Of a stretch of 64,000 nt of DNA, positions 1 to 12,713 are shown one piece after another (positions within the stretch are counted from its first letter, which is position 1; the number at the start of each line of letters is the position of its first letter). The DNA comes from Centroberyx gerrardi (lineage: Eukaryota; Chordata; Actinopteri; Beryciformes; Berycidae). The notes under the pieces are model-generated. The model had not been told where the DNA came from. It ran no database searches and saw nothing but the letters and a program-made list of their open reading frames with translations. The stretch covers positions 27,310,885 to 27,374,884 of the forward strand of contig NC_136003.1 in assembly GCF_048128805.1 (NCBI RefSeq), written 5' to 3'. A program made the position numbers and the translations under genes.

Positions 1-137
1 TGTTTTTACTGTTACTTCCCACCTTTGAGCATCACTGACATTACACTTCACAGATTGTCACTTTCTTGACTTTAGACAATAGTCAATATGCAGCACGTCT
101 GACAGCAGAGATCTAAAACATCCCCCTCTCTCCACAG

Positions 138-357
138 AGTATGTATTCAGCGCTGCCCAGTCTCCTGGATGGAAACCCGTTCTCAGAGAGCGGTCAGCTG
201 CGGGTGCCTGACGGCGTCAGCGGCATCCTGGAGGTGCTGAAGGAAGCGCTGAAGCTGCTCAACGCCTTCCAGGTCCACCCGGACATCTCCCTGCAGCTCT
301 GCGCCTACCTGTTCTTCTTCATCAACGCGTCTCTGTTCAACGCCCTGATGGAGAGAG
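138..357 (+). CDS. radil: radil exon: DIL domain, middle part
   Basis: Acceptor ends at 137 after a CT-rich tract (ctctctccacag); donor GTGAGG follows 357. It encodes the dilute hallmark of a Leu-rich helix followed by FFFINASLFNALMER, as in the globular tails of myosin V and afadin. It ends in phase 1. Confidence 0.88.
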
Positions 358-3300
358 GTGAGGCCTCCGCCGGCTGCTCCTCTCCAGCAGTCAGCACTGC
401 TTGAGCAAGAGAAGTCATTTGAACCTCTTGTTTTCAATACCATGTCTTTGAAATGAAATGTGGTGAGGATGTAATATGCAGCAAAATATGTCAACGGTCA
501 GTAAATCAGCCTTATAGTTCACATGAGAGTGCGACCAATATGGGCTTTTGAAGGCTATACCATTATTTCTGGATTAAAGTTTCCGATAGCTGACATTTTG
601 TGCCAATATTCAATAACTTTAAATTTGATCATTTTCATGCCAACCAATTCCAAAAAATTCCAAGTAGCCTAGCCTCTGAAACAGCATTTAGACCATCATG
701 GGACACCAAAAGTCTTTACTGAAATTCAGACTAATGCTACTACTACTATTACTACTATTAATAAAATGTAATAATACATAAAAAACATATTGATGCTTAC
801 TTGTGTGGAATCAGATCAAAATGTTTCAGTAGAATAAATCGAGGTTAAGGGCCTCTCATAGACAACCAGTAAAGTATTGATCAATTCTACAATTAATATG
901 ATCCATCAAACAAACTGCATCATGTAGGAGTTGGACTACAGTGGCTGGACCACATCTGATTTTTTAATATCAGCCCAATATATCTGCAAACCCATATTTC
1001 AGCCCAACCCTGGTTTACACATCGATATCATGTAAGACATTTCTGTAATTGATTGCTGATGCATTGCTCAGGTTCTGTTGGAGGGTTCTACCAGTGGTCC
1101 CGGGGGGTCCAGATCCGGGCCAACCTGGACCTGCTGATGGACTGGGTTCAGAGCATCGGTCTGGGCGATCTGGCCGCCGAGTTCTTCCAGAAGCTTTCCG
1201 CCGCTGTCAATCTGCTGGCCACGCCCAAAGAAACCCTCCTCCAGGTCAGAGGACATCCTTTTCTCCTTTCCTGTTTGTCTCCCCGTGGCTGGGTGCAGCG
1301 GCGCGAGTCGAGCCATGTGTGCGTCAGTCTGAATGTTTTCATTGTCTTAAGAGTGTCAGTACAATTTCAGTTAGGTCTGTTTATGTATTAGGTGCAAGAC
1401 TTTCCATGCTTTTTTGGGGGAAAGCTGAACTTAGCCCTTCCCAGTCCCATAACTTAACTCCAGGTCTTTCACACAGTTTCTTATTGTCATTCAACATGGT
1501 GATAATGCTGACTGTTAATAATGCGATAACAGTTGATAAGAGTATTGTGTTCTTCTGAGAACATTTGCACTTGAGCTGCTTGATTTACACCACTATGGTG
1601 CCATGGTAAAGCAGTAATCAGTCATCAGATGTGGGAAATGTCAGGAAAAAATGTCAGTAAACACATTAAAATGATCAAATCCTAACGCCATTGTGCCAAT
1701 AATGGGGTGGCAATCACTTTTCCAACATTTAATCATAAGGATCTGAATGTGTCCTTTTAAACCCAGCCAGCGTACATATGGAATATATTCAAAATGACGA
1801 AGCTGAAATCCTATTCATACTAACGTCAGCCAAGTGAAAACATGTGGCCACCAGCTCATATGACACTGTAAAGTTTAAAGGTACACAAATAAAATGAAGC
1901 CGGGACATTTCGTAACCATTCGTGACTTGTTTTTCAGCGCGCGTCCATGAATATCACTCTGCATTACTCAAACAATACGTCATCTCTACACCACAAAACA
2001 AAAGTCACAAGATTATTTTTGCATCTAGCCTTCGCTTTCTAGCGGTAGCTTGCCTACTTAGCGCTTAATCCATCCTTAAGCACGTCGTTCTTTCAGTCAC
2101 CCATTCAAAGGGGATCTTGTTTACTCTTTGTCCCACAGAAGGAAGTCGAGCTCTTGCCTGGCTAGTTATTAAACACAGTGAGGTATTCAGAGCCGTAAAG
2201 ACAGACCACCACATAAAACGACCCAGGTACGACAGAGGGGGAACAAAGGTCTCCCTCTGTCATACGGACATGTCCTTCTCCTTCCCAGGTTTATGGCTCC
2301 CGAAGAGATAATGACAAGGAACCGGTTGGTTTTTATTGTGGCGAAGGGTTGAAGTCATGTGCCACTGTCTGGCTGTCAACAGGAATGACTCTAATATGCG
2401 TAAATCACTGGGATGTAGTCTATCATGTTTGACACAAAGCTCGTTAATAACCCTTCCCCCTATAATTCTTAGTCCACTTTACGAGGCAAATGCAGTGAGA
2501 GCATACAGGAGAAATGTCAAGTTTTTTCACTGTGCTCAGGTTGGTGTGTGAGTTTTCTTTTGCACCCCTCAATTATAGCATTGTAATATGATAATAGCAT
2601 TGCATTTACCCTTCCTACATTAAAGATCCCATATTATTCAGTTTTCATGATTTTGTTTTCAAATATACTACACTATAATTTCTAAACTACGATTTCTTCC
2701 CATAATATTTTCCATATAAATGTAGTTTAGTAGGGATAATAAGTATAGTTTAATTCAAATGTTGCAAGGTGGCCCGATTGGAAGGATTTCAGTGATTCTT
2801 TAGTGAGGGGAACCAATCAGGGCGGAGTCCAGCTGTGATGCGTTCACTGGTTGTTAGTCTGAAATGGCCTGAAAAAAGGGTGGATTTTTGAAAATGCACT
2901 AACTTTAAAATTTAACCACTCAAACAAAATCAAATTTGAAAGTCTTCACAAAACATCTTTGATCATATATGTATATAGAAGAAAATTTGATTTCCTGCAA
3001 TAGGGCCTCTTTAACTGACCATAAACCTGATTTAGAGTTGAGGCTCTCCCTGCTCTGTGTCAATGGCATCCACCTCCTATATTTGGAGGAACTGGGTTAA
3101 ACGCGGGCCCAGCCTTACAGTCTGAGGCTGACACCTGTTTCCAGTGCATGACCAGCAGCCTCGGTACCAGCCTGCAGCGCCTCCCCCGGTGCGGCACCGC
3201 CCCTCCCGTGACGAGGCCGTCGGAGGCTGCGTCTCGTCTATTCGTGGGATTGGAGGGTTGCTGGGAAGCTGGTGGTTTTATGTATCACTCCCATGGCCAT

Positions 3301-4630
3301 GAGGTCACTTTGTGGTTGGCGAAACAGAGCACACACCCTCTGCAGATTTTTAGTTTTCCATCTGGAGTCCTGGGCTTGTAAGAATTGAAGTAGCTCGCTG
3401 GCACCGGTTGTAAATGACACTGAAGTGATGTGGCGCAGTTTGTTTTGCCTTCAGTTACGGACAATACAAAATCAGAGGAGTTATTTTAAGAGATGTAGCT
3501 GTCAAACATTTAATCTCAGACATAACAGAGACATTTGTAGGGTTTCTTCTGTTTATAAGCAGCATTTAAACTCCGCCTCCACCCAACAACATTTAGCCCA
3601 CGGTTTCCATTGTGGCCCCGACGTGTCTGGACAATGTCTTATTTCCACCAATTCAACTGGAAAGGGGATTGAATGAACTTTGTGACATTTCCCCCACAGT
3701 CATGCCTGTGTTGTAATAATCACCTGAATGTCAATGATCTCACTGTCAAATGACTCACCTGCTTCCCTGTCCTTTAGTTTCCTTCTTAGTCATCAGAAGA
3801 TCCAATATTGTCTTTCACAAGTGAGAGCTGCAGTGAGAAAATAGAGAAATTGCATGCTGAGGCCTTTCACAGCAACCCGAGAGGCTGAGCGGAGAGATAA
3901 AGAAACGTGAAACACATAATAAGGAAGACGTGGTAATTAGCAACACTTGAACGAAATCCAACACTCACCTTTTTACGACACGGTATGCGTACCCGCGATA
4001 GAGACTGAAGTGTTGCTTTGAAGAAGGGCTTTAGTGACATGAAACAGCTTGAAGTGCTGCAGTAGTGAGCGGCGTCGGTTGGCAAGACAAGTGTCACATT
4101 CAGACTACAAAATATTTTCCCAGAGGCTTTGTTACCACATCTGGCGCAAGGTTTACAAGAAGGAAAAAAAAAAAGCATTTACAGGATCACATAAATGGTT
4201 GAAAAGATTTTGCATACAAATGAGAGAGTACAAATGAATCTGTTTCCTTATGTGGAAACAAACATGATGGGAAAAAGCTCTCTTCTCCAACCCTGTCATT
4301 CTCTTGATGACTACAAAGTGCTTTGTGGCTTTGTTGTTGAGGCTAAACAGTAAATGGATAGCTTTTACGATTCCACATTTTGTGTTATTGAAGAGTTTCG
4401 GACCAAGTTTGCTTTATGTTTTTTTTCCAATGTTTTGTATTTTCTTTATGCTTGATGTGTCCCAGGCGTCCTGGACGTCTCTGAGGACGGAGTTTGCTGC
4501 CCTGAACCCCGCCCAGCTTCACCACATGCTGCGGGAATACAACTCCGGTAAAGCCTGTCCCTCCGGGTGGAGCCCCTCACCGGAAGAGGCAGAGGACACC
4601 GTCAGGACGGGTGAGTGACATAGACATAGA

Positions 4631-4685
<55 letters not shown>

Positions 4686-5193
4686 CCTCTCTTGTGCTTA
4701 TTGGCACAAATGTTAGATGAACCGTATTACCAAAGCATCTGAATAGAACTGAAAAAAAGAAAAAGAAAAAAGAAATCATCTGTTCAATTTGTGCACTGCA
4801 AAAAATCTCCATTTTAACAAGTCATTGAGTCTATTATTGAGTCCTAAAATTTACATTTTCTTACAATAAGTGAAAAAATCTGCCTATGGCGTAGATAATT
4901 TCACTTGTTTCCAATGCAAATAAACTTGTTTCAAGAATTTTGCCAAGTGTCATTTTCTTGATAGTAGTGCAGTGATCTGCCTTATTCTGACTTGGTCCAA
5001 CATACTGACTCATTTCTATAAAATTCCTGAAATAAGTGAAACTGCACTGGAAACAAGTGGAGTTATCTCACCTCATTCTGCATTCTTGTTCTAAGAAAAA
5101 TAAGATTTGAAGGCTGAATATGAGACTAAATGACTTGTTAAGATGGATGTTTTTTTTGCAGTGTATGAATGTGTGTGTACTGCACTAAAGAAA

Positions 5194-5235
<42 letters not shown>

Positions 5236-8200
5236 ACACACACACACACACATATGTGGTAGCCTCATGTACCTTCACACCTACATTCACATGCATGTGT
5301 AAGTAGAAGCCTTCATCCCCGTCAGTGTATTCCCTCAGAGTAATCCTGTCCCGTAAGTCTGTCTCCACCAATCAGCGTCAGTCCAGGGTTTCCTCTCAAA
5401 TCCACCTCTCCCAGCGGGAGAGCCTCCACCTTGCTCCCACCTCTTTTCACCACTTACTTCACCCAGACTGATGGCCCCCTGCTGGGTAAAGCCTCAGCCC
5501 TTGATCCAGCAGCCGTGGCTCCAGTCCTGTACTTCATGCACCGCTGTTAATTAAGTGTTAACCCAAAAAAAAGCAGTATTTTCTCAAAGTCACAGGCTTT
5601 GAATTTCATTAGAAAGCTTTTATGAAGGTTGGGTCATTTGTGATGGATGATGTCAAGCCTTTCTGTCTCCCTGCAGCCGACATCCTGGAGAGTTTTGACA
5701 GCCACCCGCCGCTCATCCTCCCCAGCAACACGTTTCACCTGGAGCTGGGTAAACCCGTCGTGGAGCCGGCTCTGTTTGAGCAGCTCGGTCATCTACAAGA
5801 CTTCATACGCCGTCTCCCCTGCAGTGAAACTCAAGCCGAAGCTGATCTAGAGCAGCAGGTAACGGCTCTCTGACCTGCTGACTCCCAGAGCTCGCCGACA
5901 TAATGAGAAGCCAGTGGCAGTCAGGAAATGAGACACTTTGATGTTTCTCCATCTGTTATTGATTGACTTTATATTCCCCCACCTCAGACTCTCAACGGGA
6001 CGACCACAGACGGCCAGTCTGCGACCTCGCCCTCCGTCACCGTCTTCCAGGATCCGGCCCGTCAGGTGGGCTCTGACCCCGTCGGCCGCCCCTCCCCGAG
6101 GGCAGAAGTGGACCGCAGCTCCCCTGCGCCGCCCCCCCAGGCCCGGGGGTCTCATGGTGACCTGAGCTGCTGCGAGGCTGTGCTGACCCAGAAGCTGAAG
6201 AGCCTGGAGCTGCAGAACGCCCTCCCGGGGCAGGCCGACCTGGGCTGCCATAAGAGCTTGGCACTGGACCCGTCCTGCCTGCTCACGCCACCCAACACCC
6301 CCCAGGGCATGGAGCTGGCCGAGCTGGAGGCTGACCTGCAGGAGGGGGCTCGTCAGCATAAGAAAGGTAATTCAGCAGGCAGAGACATGCTGAGAGAGAG
6401 GGTTTTCAGCTGATGTAACACCCTGTGGTGGCCATACTGGAGGTCCTCACTTCTTGGACTAAAACAGCTGAGAGCAACTGATTGCTTTTCTAAATGTACA
6501 ACTTGGTTATCTCACCAGAACACCAGAATTTCTGTGTTATTTTGAGTGGGGATTATGATTATTTTGCCATAAATTTGTGTTTAGATAATGTGAGCTTGTT
6601 AGCTAGCTAAATCTGATCTGTCGCATGCAAACCATCTGATTTGCACACTAGCTGATGAATCTAGTAGAAGCAAGAAAACATGTCTAATAATTGCATGTTA
6701 ATATTAACATTGGTTGCTTTGCTAAACTAGCCTGCTGACTAGTTAGCTCGCTAATAAAGCCAAAAACCAACAGTTTGTTCAGGATAAATGAACTTACTGT
6801 ACAGGATGTGTATTCAAAAGGAATTTTTTGTTTTCTTTTCTTTTCTTTTCTTTTCTTTTCTTTTGTTACTACCACTACATTTCGCTATTGTGTTATACCA
6901 ATCAGCGATAGAGAGTAGCAAAGGAGACTTATTTATATAAAAATATCACAGATTATCCTGTTACTTTAAAGCCACAGTAACAGCTGAAAGACATTTACTG
7001 AAAACCGACCGCAAAAGATGATTAATGACTGTATGACTGCTCATACATGTGCACAGAAACCATGAAAAGAAGAGCAGCCCACACTGCCACCATACACGGA
7101 TGACAAAATGACAGCATCTCAAAGGAGCCATTCACGGCTTGCCTCCACACAGCAGGTTCTGATTAAAGTGATATAAACTCCTGTCATTGAGAATATGGCT
7201 TCCTCGGCTCAGACCTCGTCCCTTGTAGCTCACTTCTGCACTGAGGTCGCTGCACTCCTTCCTCCACAAACCTAATTAACCACCTATGATTGACGGAGTC
7301 TATTAAGGAAAGAATTTAGCGACTTGACCCCGCAGACCTGCTGCATATTTGTCCCCTAGCGGTTCCAGGTCCACATAAAGGTGCCCCGACATAAAAGAGG
7401 TGGAGTTCCTTCATCTTTTACCGGCTTTGGAGCTTAGGCATTTCAAGTCGATGGCTGCGCTCTCTGTGTCGCTCCCACAGGGCGGATTCCCTCCTTGTGC
7501 AAAGGAAAGAGCGTTTCCTCTTCAGCCCCTATTGTTTTTGGACGCCTCGGCCATGAGGTCATCTCTAGAAGTCAGAGGGAGTGAGTGGGAGAGTTGAGTT
7601 TGAGTTCTTCCTTGACGTTACTTCAGCTTTAACTGTTGTGTGGTGGAGTCGGGGATGCTCTCTCTCCCAGCCCCCAGATCTTATAACTGGACCTTCAAAA
7701 ACGCTTTTCGTCACATGTGATTGTGTTTGTGTGTAAGGGGTTCAACCACGGTCTAATAAGCTGCCTGTCGAGACCCCCTGTGTGGGTGTGTGCAATTACA
7801 GCCAGGGTTTAAGCTTAAGAATCCATTTTGTTTATCTTAATCGGACTTCTTTACCTTCATTGGTCTCTATTTTCTCTATTAGTCGCTTCATCAAGAGTAA
7901 TTTGCTCAACGATGAGATTTGAGTCATGTGATGGTGGTGGAATCAGTTATTGGAGAATTGATGAATAATTTTGTTTAGTTTGTTAGTTTAGTTTGTTTTT
8001 TAGAGTTCCCACTGCTCATGGAATTCCTGGAATATCATGGAATTTTGAGATGTGCATTCCAGACAAGGGAAGTCATGGAATTTGACAAATCCTCCTGAGG
8101 GAATATCAGGGAATTTTACAAATGAGTGACTTTACAGGAATATAGCTGAATGTGTTTTACAACTTGTGTCACACATTGTGTGTCATTGCATTAGCTGATG

Positions 8201-11200
8201 GTTTTCAGCCCGACTGCAGACTCTTTACCTTTTTAGAACTTTTCATAGCTGAAAATACAAGATTAAATCAGGAAGGAAGAAATCATTTATGCCATGGATG
8301 TGCTCTGACTTAGTTATCAAAAGTCATGCAATTTTAGACCAGGGCCACCCTGATGGAAACCCTGCATATCATCTCTCCATGCAGAGCCTTACCTTGGCCT
8401 CCCACATCTACCTCGGTGGTTTCGGCTCTCGAGCGGGTAACGTTATTTTGGAAGCATTGCTAATCCTTTAATCTGGCCCCAAGAATTACAGAGAGGTGGT
8501 GATGTCAGGAGAGAAAAGAGCAGTGGCCGACCCGTCATGGGAATTTACAGTTGGGTTGGTGCGTGGAATCTTAATCGGGACAGGCATTGTTCCGGGCAGG
8601 TCCGGCGTGGGGGGCAGACAGGCTGCGTGCTAGCGAAGGGAGGAGGGGGAAAAGGATGGGAACGTTTTGTTGGGAATGCTACTGTTGCTGCGCGGTTGTT
8701 GTGACAGGCCGGCCCGCAGCGGCCCGTGAACCAGGCTGAGGAAGACCGTGCCTGAGGTTCCTGTTACAGCACTGCAGTGTGCTGACCTGCCTCTGTGCAG
8801 TTCCCACTGCTCAGGCAACAGGTCAAAAGAGCTCAAGGGATCCAGAATACTTTGCTGAATGAGTGCCAAAACTGTTTTATAATAAATAATCCTGCCACCA
8901 TTTGTGCAATAATTAGAAAAAAAGATCACTAGTCAGTCATAGACCTCCCAAATAGACACATGAACCCTCATTTGTTTTTTTTTTTCCAGGAATCCCCATA
9001 TGGGAAGATTTTTGTTCTTGTCCGTTTATTATTGAATTACAGAACTGTCTCCGCTGTGCGTGAAGCGATAAGAGCAGTGAGAGTGAAACCTACGATTAGA
9101 GTAGTCATTCTTATAATAATTCTTAAGTTAATTCTAGTGAAATTAAACTATTCCTCAGAAGAGGCCAATGCATGGGCCATGCAGCTGTTACCTACGTCCC
9201 AAAGGCACCGGTCCATACACCAAGGACACAATGCAGCGCTCCTTACTTTCTGTTTTTGTCTAAACTGTTCCTCATTTTGCTGGGGAACCCCAGGAACCCC
9301 CTCACGGACCCCACTTTGAAAACCACTGCTCTAAGCCTACTTATATGGAAAGCATTTTGTACTTGACATTTTAACTGTGAAGTGTGTGTTTGGGTGTGTG
9401 TTGGGAGGGAGTATTTTAACAATGAAAGGGACAGAGCTGAGAGCTTTCACCAGAAATAGCAACTGTGTACAATGCAGTTTCTACTCTCTAGCCAATACTA
9501 AAAGAAAAGAAAACAAGAAAGTAGACCAAGGATTCATGATCCAGTTGGACTTTTGTGATCAGGGATCAACTGGACTCCCAGGGAGCCCCAGGATTGAGGA
9601 AAATACTCCTTCCTTTCTCTCCTCAAAGCTGCTGAATGCTGGCGGCTTTTTCACTTCACTCTCCTATGTCCTACACCACTTTGGTTTGATGTGTGCATGT
9701 GTTTCCCTTTGTGTTTGTGTAGCCGGCGGATGCGCCGAGAGGAGGAAAGGGAATGTGGAAGAAGCAGGTGAAGAAGAGAGAGAGGAAGTCTTTACGGTGG
9801 AGCTTCACAGAGGGCCGCACGGTCTGGGCCTGGCGCTTGTGGATGGATTGGTAAGACGTCGTTATTTCCCTGCTCTGGTCCATTATGCATCCACTTATTC
9901 CTCTCTCTTAACATTGCGTGTTTATGACCTTTAATTTAGTCAAGAGTAATTACAGGAAGTGTAGTGAGTAGTACTGAATTTGAAAGCCCGACTGTACCAG
10001 ATTGTTCAAAAACGTCAGCGACATGAGACTCTTATTTTGTCAAACGATTTAAGCGGGACAAGCAGCTCAGAAAAACCTTGTATAGCTGCTCAGATCTCAT
10101 GGTAGAAGGCTAATCAGATTAGACTCTAAACTGCAGGGATTTAACATCGGCAGATTGAAAGCACACACTACCTATCCAATCAAACTAAATGTTTTTACTC
10201 AGGCGAAGCGTTTTGCAGTACGATCTAGTGGAGAGGAGCCAATATGGTTGAATGATGCCCTTTGTAATTAACATACATTCCTATTTTCATAATTAGAATT
10301 ATTTTAATGGTGGGAGCTGCTCTAGATATCATTGTAGACAGTTTAAAGGGACACTATAGTTCTATCAATGATTGTTATTAAATGCTAATTTTTACACACT
10401 GTCTGAACATAGATGTTTGCAGCTTTGTAATATATTTTTAAATATAAATGTATCATTACAATAAATGCTTTGAAGAGGATCATAATTTGATTCTACGTAC
10501 TTTATAAAACAGTTTATAAACAGTTATTAATAGTTATATAGTTGTTTATGCAATTTGGAAAAGCACCTTAACATAGAGCAGGGGGGTCAATTGACTTTTA
10601 ATTCAATCAATTCTGGGGGAGGATTTCCTTCAAAAGTCAAATAATGACATACTTTTGGCATGAGGTCATCCTATCCCACTTGTTAATAACAGGAATGGAT
10701 GCTCTATCATTACCAAACAAGCTGCAGTTTCTGTTTACATTGTAAATTGATTGCGTTAAAAATGAACTGACTGCTACTCACAGTGTAAAGATCTATCTTC
10801 GTTTCATTTGTGGAACAAAGATAGAACATATGGAACATATACCAGTTACAGGTTTACCTAGTGTAAGATCCTTTTTAGAAAAGCGTGTGAAGATTTCATC
10901 TCTTGTAATTCGAATCAATCTCAGTATCAATTTCAGTTTTAATCTAGACAGGCATTTATATAATGGCTACTGCTTCCATATTCATCACTTTGTCTGCTTT
11001 TCTCATTCCGACACGTGCAACTTTTCCCATTGATTTCTGTGTGATGGATGAGTGAGAGTTGAAAAAAGGAATATTTTGATCCCCCCAGAGCCTCCTGTAG
11101 GTTTTTCTAATGCAGTCATCGCTGAGTCTTCATGCTGCCTCCTCTTCTTTGTCCTGTGTCCTGTCTGTACAGAAAACGCCCCTGAAGATGAGCGGGATTT

Positions 11201-12713
11201 ATATCAAGTCGGTGGTTCCCGACTCCCCTGCCGCTCAGTGTCAGAAGCTCAGACTGGGCGATCGCATCCTGGCTGTTAATGGCATCAGTCTGGTTGGCAT
11301 GGAGTACCACATGTAAGTACCAGGAATTTTGAGTTTCGATGCAAATACTAAGTTTAATATTTAAAAATTCAATACTACTATGATACCACGGCAAACAAGA
11401 AAGAACTATCAAGCAATGCCACAGAACAACCACTGTGCTTTATTTTAACCAAAAGCACCATAAGTACCTTAAAGGATAAGGCCGGTGTTTTTTAATGCAT
11501 TGCTTACCGTCAACAAATCCTATGAAAATAACAAAATCAACAATGCGTTTGCTCTACTCCCGTTACTTTCTGACTTCCCACGTACCGTTTTTAGCCTTCA
11601 ACCCGGAAGTCATCGGCTCCAATTGTAAGCTAAAAACCTTTAAATACAGCTCACAAAGATATAGTTTCAATTTTAAAAATCGCTAACTGTTACCACGAAA
11701 AGTCAGGCTGTTGTAGTTATTACCAAATTAAATTCAAATGGGAACAAATTCTTCATTACGCCGGGGACTATTTTTCAGTGCTACGGAACTACTTTCCTGA
11801 GATCGCAAAGTGTTTACAGCCGGCTTATTAAGTTGCTTGAGGAAAAAGTCGGCTGGCCCGGTGCATCGTGATGATGAAATATGCTGCCCAGAGCAACGGC
11901 ATGGCTCTTTGACGTGTTTTTAATCGTTTTTTTAATACAATGGAGTTCTATGGCTGCTGGGACATGGCTGCATTGGGCACCGGCTACATGGACGAGATTT
12001 GTTGGCAAAACAAAATCAGCAATGATTTTGTTATTTTCATAGGATTTGTTGACGGTAAGCAATGCATTAAAAAACACCGGCCTTATCCTTTAACTTCAAG
12101 ACACTGCTTGGTGTGCCTGTTCTTACCTTGAACTCCTCGTTGAGGTCTGCGCGTCACTAAGATGTTTTTCTAAGTTACTTGTGTCACCACAGTTGAGTAG
12201 CATTGTAACAACTTTTGCACAGTGGTTTTGATGTAGGTTAGGTGTTCGTCATGCCAGTTTGACCACCAGTGTAGGCGGACTGGGATTCAGTTCAAGACGT
12301 GATGGACGGTTTGATGCTGTCACCATAATCAACTACGTTTAAATTTCAAGAACTAGTGCAGTCCACTTTGAAGAACCAGATTCTTAGACGTCTTAGACTT
12401 ACACGTAGATGCCCTCTAGGTTTTGGTGAAAGTATCAAACGTTTATAAAATTTAACATCGAAGTCGATCTTTCATAACATAGTATTGACATTTCGGTTAA
12501 GGTGACGACACTAGCTTGCATACAAAAGGACATACAGACATTAGCTTGATCCCCTCCTCCTTATCTGTTCATCACTTTGTTGTGTCTCTCTCTGCTTCCT
12601 TCTTTCACAGCGGCAGAGAGCTGATTCGATCGTCTGGAGACGCCCTCAGACTGCTGGTTGCCAAGGTGGAGTCCAGAGCGACCGGCAAAGGCTCAGCTAC
12701 CACTCAATGCTGA
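138..12713 (+). CDS. radil: RADIL-type Rap effector, C-terminal 489 residues (8 exons, 5' end outside window)
   Basis: Coding exons are 138-357, 1072-1244, 4466-4610, 5677-5858, 5988-6366, 9723-9850, 11173-11312 and 12611-12713. Every junction is AG/GT and the phases agree throughout, giving 489 residues and a TGA stop. In order the protein holds the second half of a dilute (DIL) domain (about residues 1-180), a linker with a Ser/Pro-rich stretch (180-385) and a PDZ domain (about 387-480) whose carboxylate-binding loop reads GLGL. A DIL domain followed by a C-terminal PDZ is the RADIL arrangement; the relative RASIP1 has DIL but no PDZ. From family knowledge, RADIL is a Rap1 effector (RA, FHA, DIL, PDZ) acting in integrin-mediated adhesion and neural-crest migration. 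The RA and FHA exons must lie left of position 1. Fish may carry two radil copies; I cannot tell which this is. Confidence 0.9.
528..1011. mobile_element. MITE-like repeat, family with GGGTTTGAC-type ends, copy 1
   Basis: Shares long blocks with 17266-17750 and 21438-21899: 'tccgatagctgacattttgtgcc', 'gcctctgaaacagcattta', 'accatcatgggacac', and 'catagacaaccagt'. The ends are degenerate here (gcgacc, gcccaaccc). It lies in a radil intron. Confidence 0.6.
1072..1244 (+). CDS. radil: radil exon: DIL domain, WSRGVQIR segment
   Basis: Acceptor ttgctcag at 1071, donor GTCAGA at 1245. It encodes the conserved W-S-x-G-x-Q-I-R motif followed by the LMDWVQSIGL helix of DIL domains. The phase in (1) and out (0) match the neighbours. 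Confidence 0.88.
4466..4610 (+). CDS. radil: radil exon: end of DIL domain
   Basis: Acceptor gtgtcccag, donor GTGAGT. It encodes a helix with FAALNPAQLHHMLREY, the usual closing segment of a DIL domain (L-x-x-x-Q-L-x-x-L-L-x-x-Y). A long (CT)n tract starts 25 bp past the donor. Confidence 0.85.
4636..4681 (+). repeat. (CT)n microsatellite
   Basis: About 22 CT units just past the radil exon 4466-4610 donor. Confidence 0.95.
4794..5163. mobile_element. 370-bp MITE, family with CACTGCAAAAA ends
   Basis: The left arm starts CACTGCAAAAAATCTCCATT and the right arm is its inverted, slightly diverged copy over about 40 bp (both continue into AACAAGTCATT-AGTCT). The middle contains repeated 'aaacaagt' and 'ttcttga' motifs. 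It lies in a radil intron. Diverged relatives are at 32514-32805 and 55161-55470. Confidence 0.7.
5198..5252 (+). repeat. (CT)n-(CA)n compound microsatellite
   Basis: About 17 CT units then about 8 CA units, directly next to the MITE ending at 5163. Confidence 0.93.
5677..5858 (+). CDS. radil: radil exon: post-DIL linker
   Basis: Acceptor tctccctgcag, donor GTAACG. It encodes a linker beginning ADILESFDSHPPLILPSNTF and ending in an acidic Glu/Gln-rich turn. There is no named domain. Phases are 1 in and 0 out. Confidence 0.83.
5988..6366 (+). CDS. radil: radil exon: Ser/Pro-rich linker before PDZ
   Basis: Acceptor tattcccccacctcag, donor GTAATT. The 126-residue segment is low in order, with the motif LLTPPNTPQGMELAELEADL near its end. 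It is GC-rich (about 65 percent by eye) against AT-rich introns. Confidence 0.83.
6831..6864 (+). repeat. (TTTTC)n microsatellite
   Basis: Six to seven TTTTC units in a radil intron. Confidence 0.9.
9723..9850 (+). CDS. radil: radil exon: PDZ start with GLGL loop
   Basis: Acceptor tttgtgtag, donor GTAAGA. A Glu-rich stretch leads into VFTVELHRGPHGLGLALVDG, the first strand, carboxylate-binding loop and second strand of a PDZ domain. It ends in phase 0. Confidence 0.87.
11173..11312 (+). CDS. radil: radil exon: PDZ core
   Basis: Acceptor ctgtctgtacag, donor GTAAGT. It encodes GIYIKSVVPDSPAAQ then LRLGDRILAVNGISLVGM, the canonical PDZ strand/helix pattern (I-x-x-V-x-x-x-S-P-A, L-x-x-G-D-x-I-L-x-V-N-G). 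It ends in phase 2. Confidence 0.9.
11473..12089. mobile_element. 617-bp non-autonomous DNA transposon with 67-bp perfect TIRs, TTAA flanks
   Basis: The ends AGGATAAGGCCGGTGTTTTT are inverted copies; by eye the first 67 bases are identical in both arms. TTAA lies on both sides (11469-11472 and 12090-12093), the target duplication typical of piggyBac-type elements. There is no transposase frame inside. It sits in the radil intron before the last exon. The perfect arms suggest a recent insertion. Confidence 0.8.
12611..12713 (+). CDS. radil: radil terminal coding exon: PDZ end and stop
   Basis: Acceptor cttctttcacag at 12610. It encodes the PDZ second helix and last strand (ELIRSSGDALRLLVAKVE), then a short polar tail ending TTQC and a TGA at 12711-12713. 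Confidence 0.88.

Noticed and set aside
183..494. Long minus-strand frames opposite radil and TCF20-like exons (for example 183-494, 5847-6359, 61093-61494)
   Set aside because: They are shadows of GC-rich coding exons on the other strand, whose splice sites and domains are clear.
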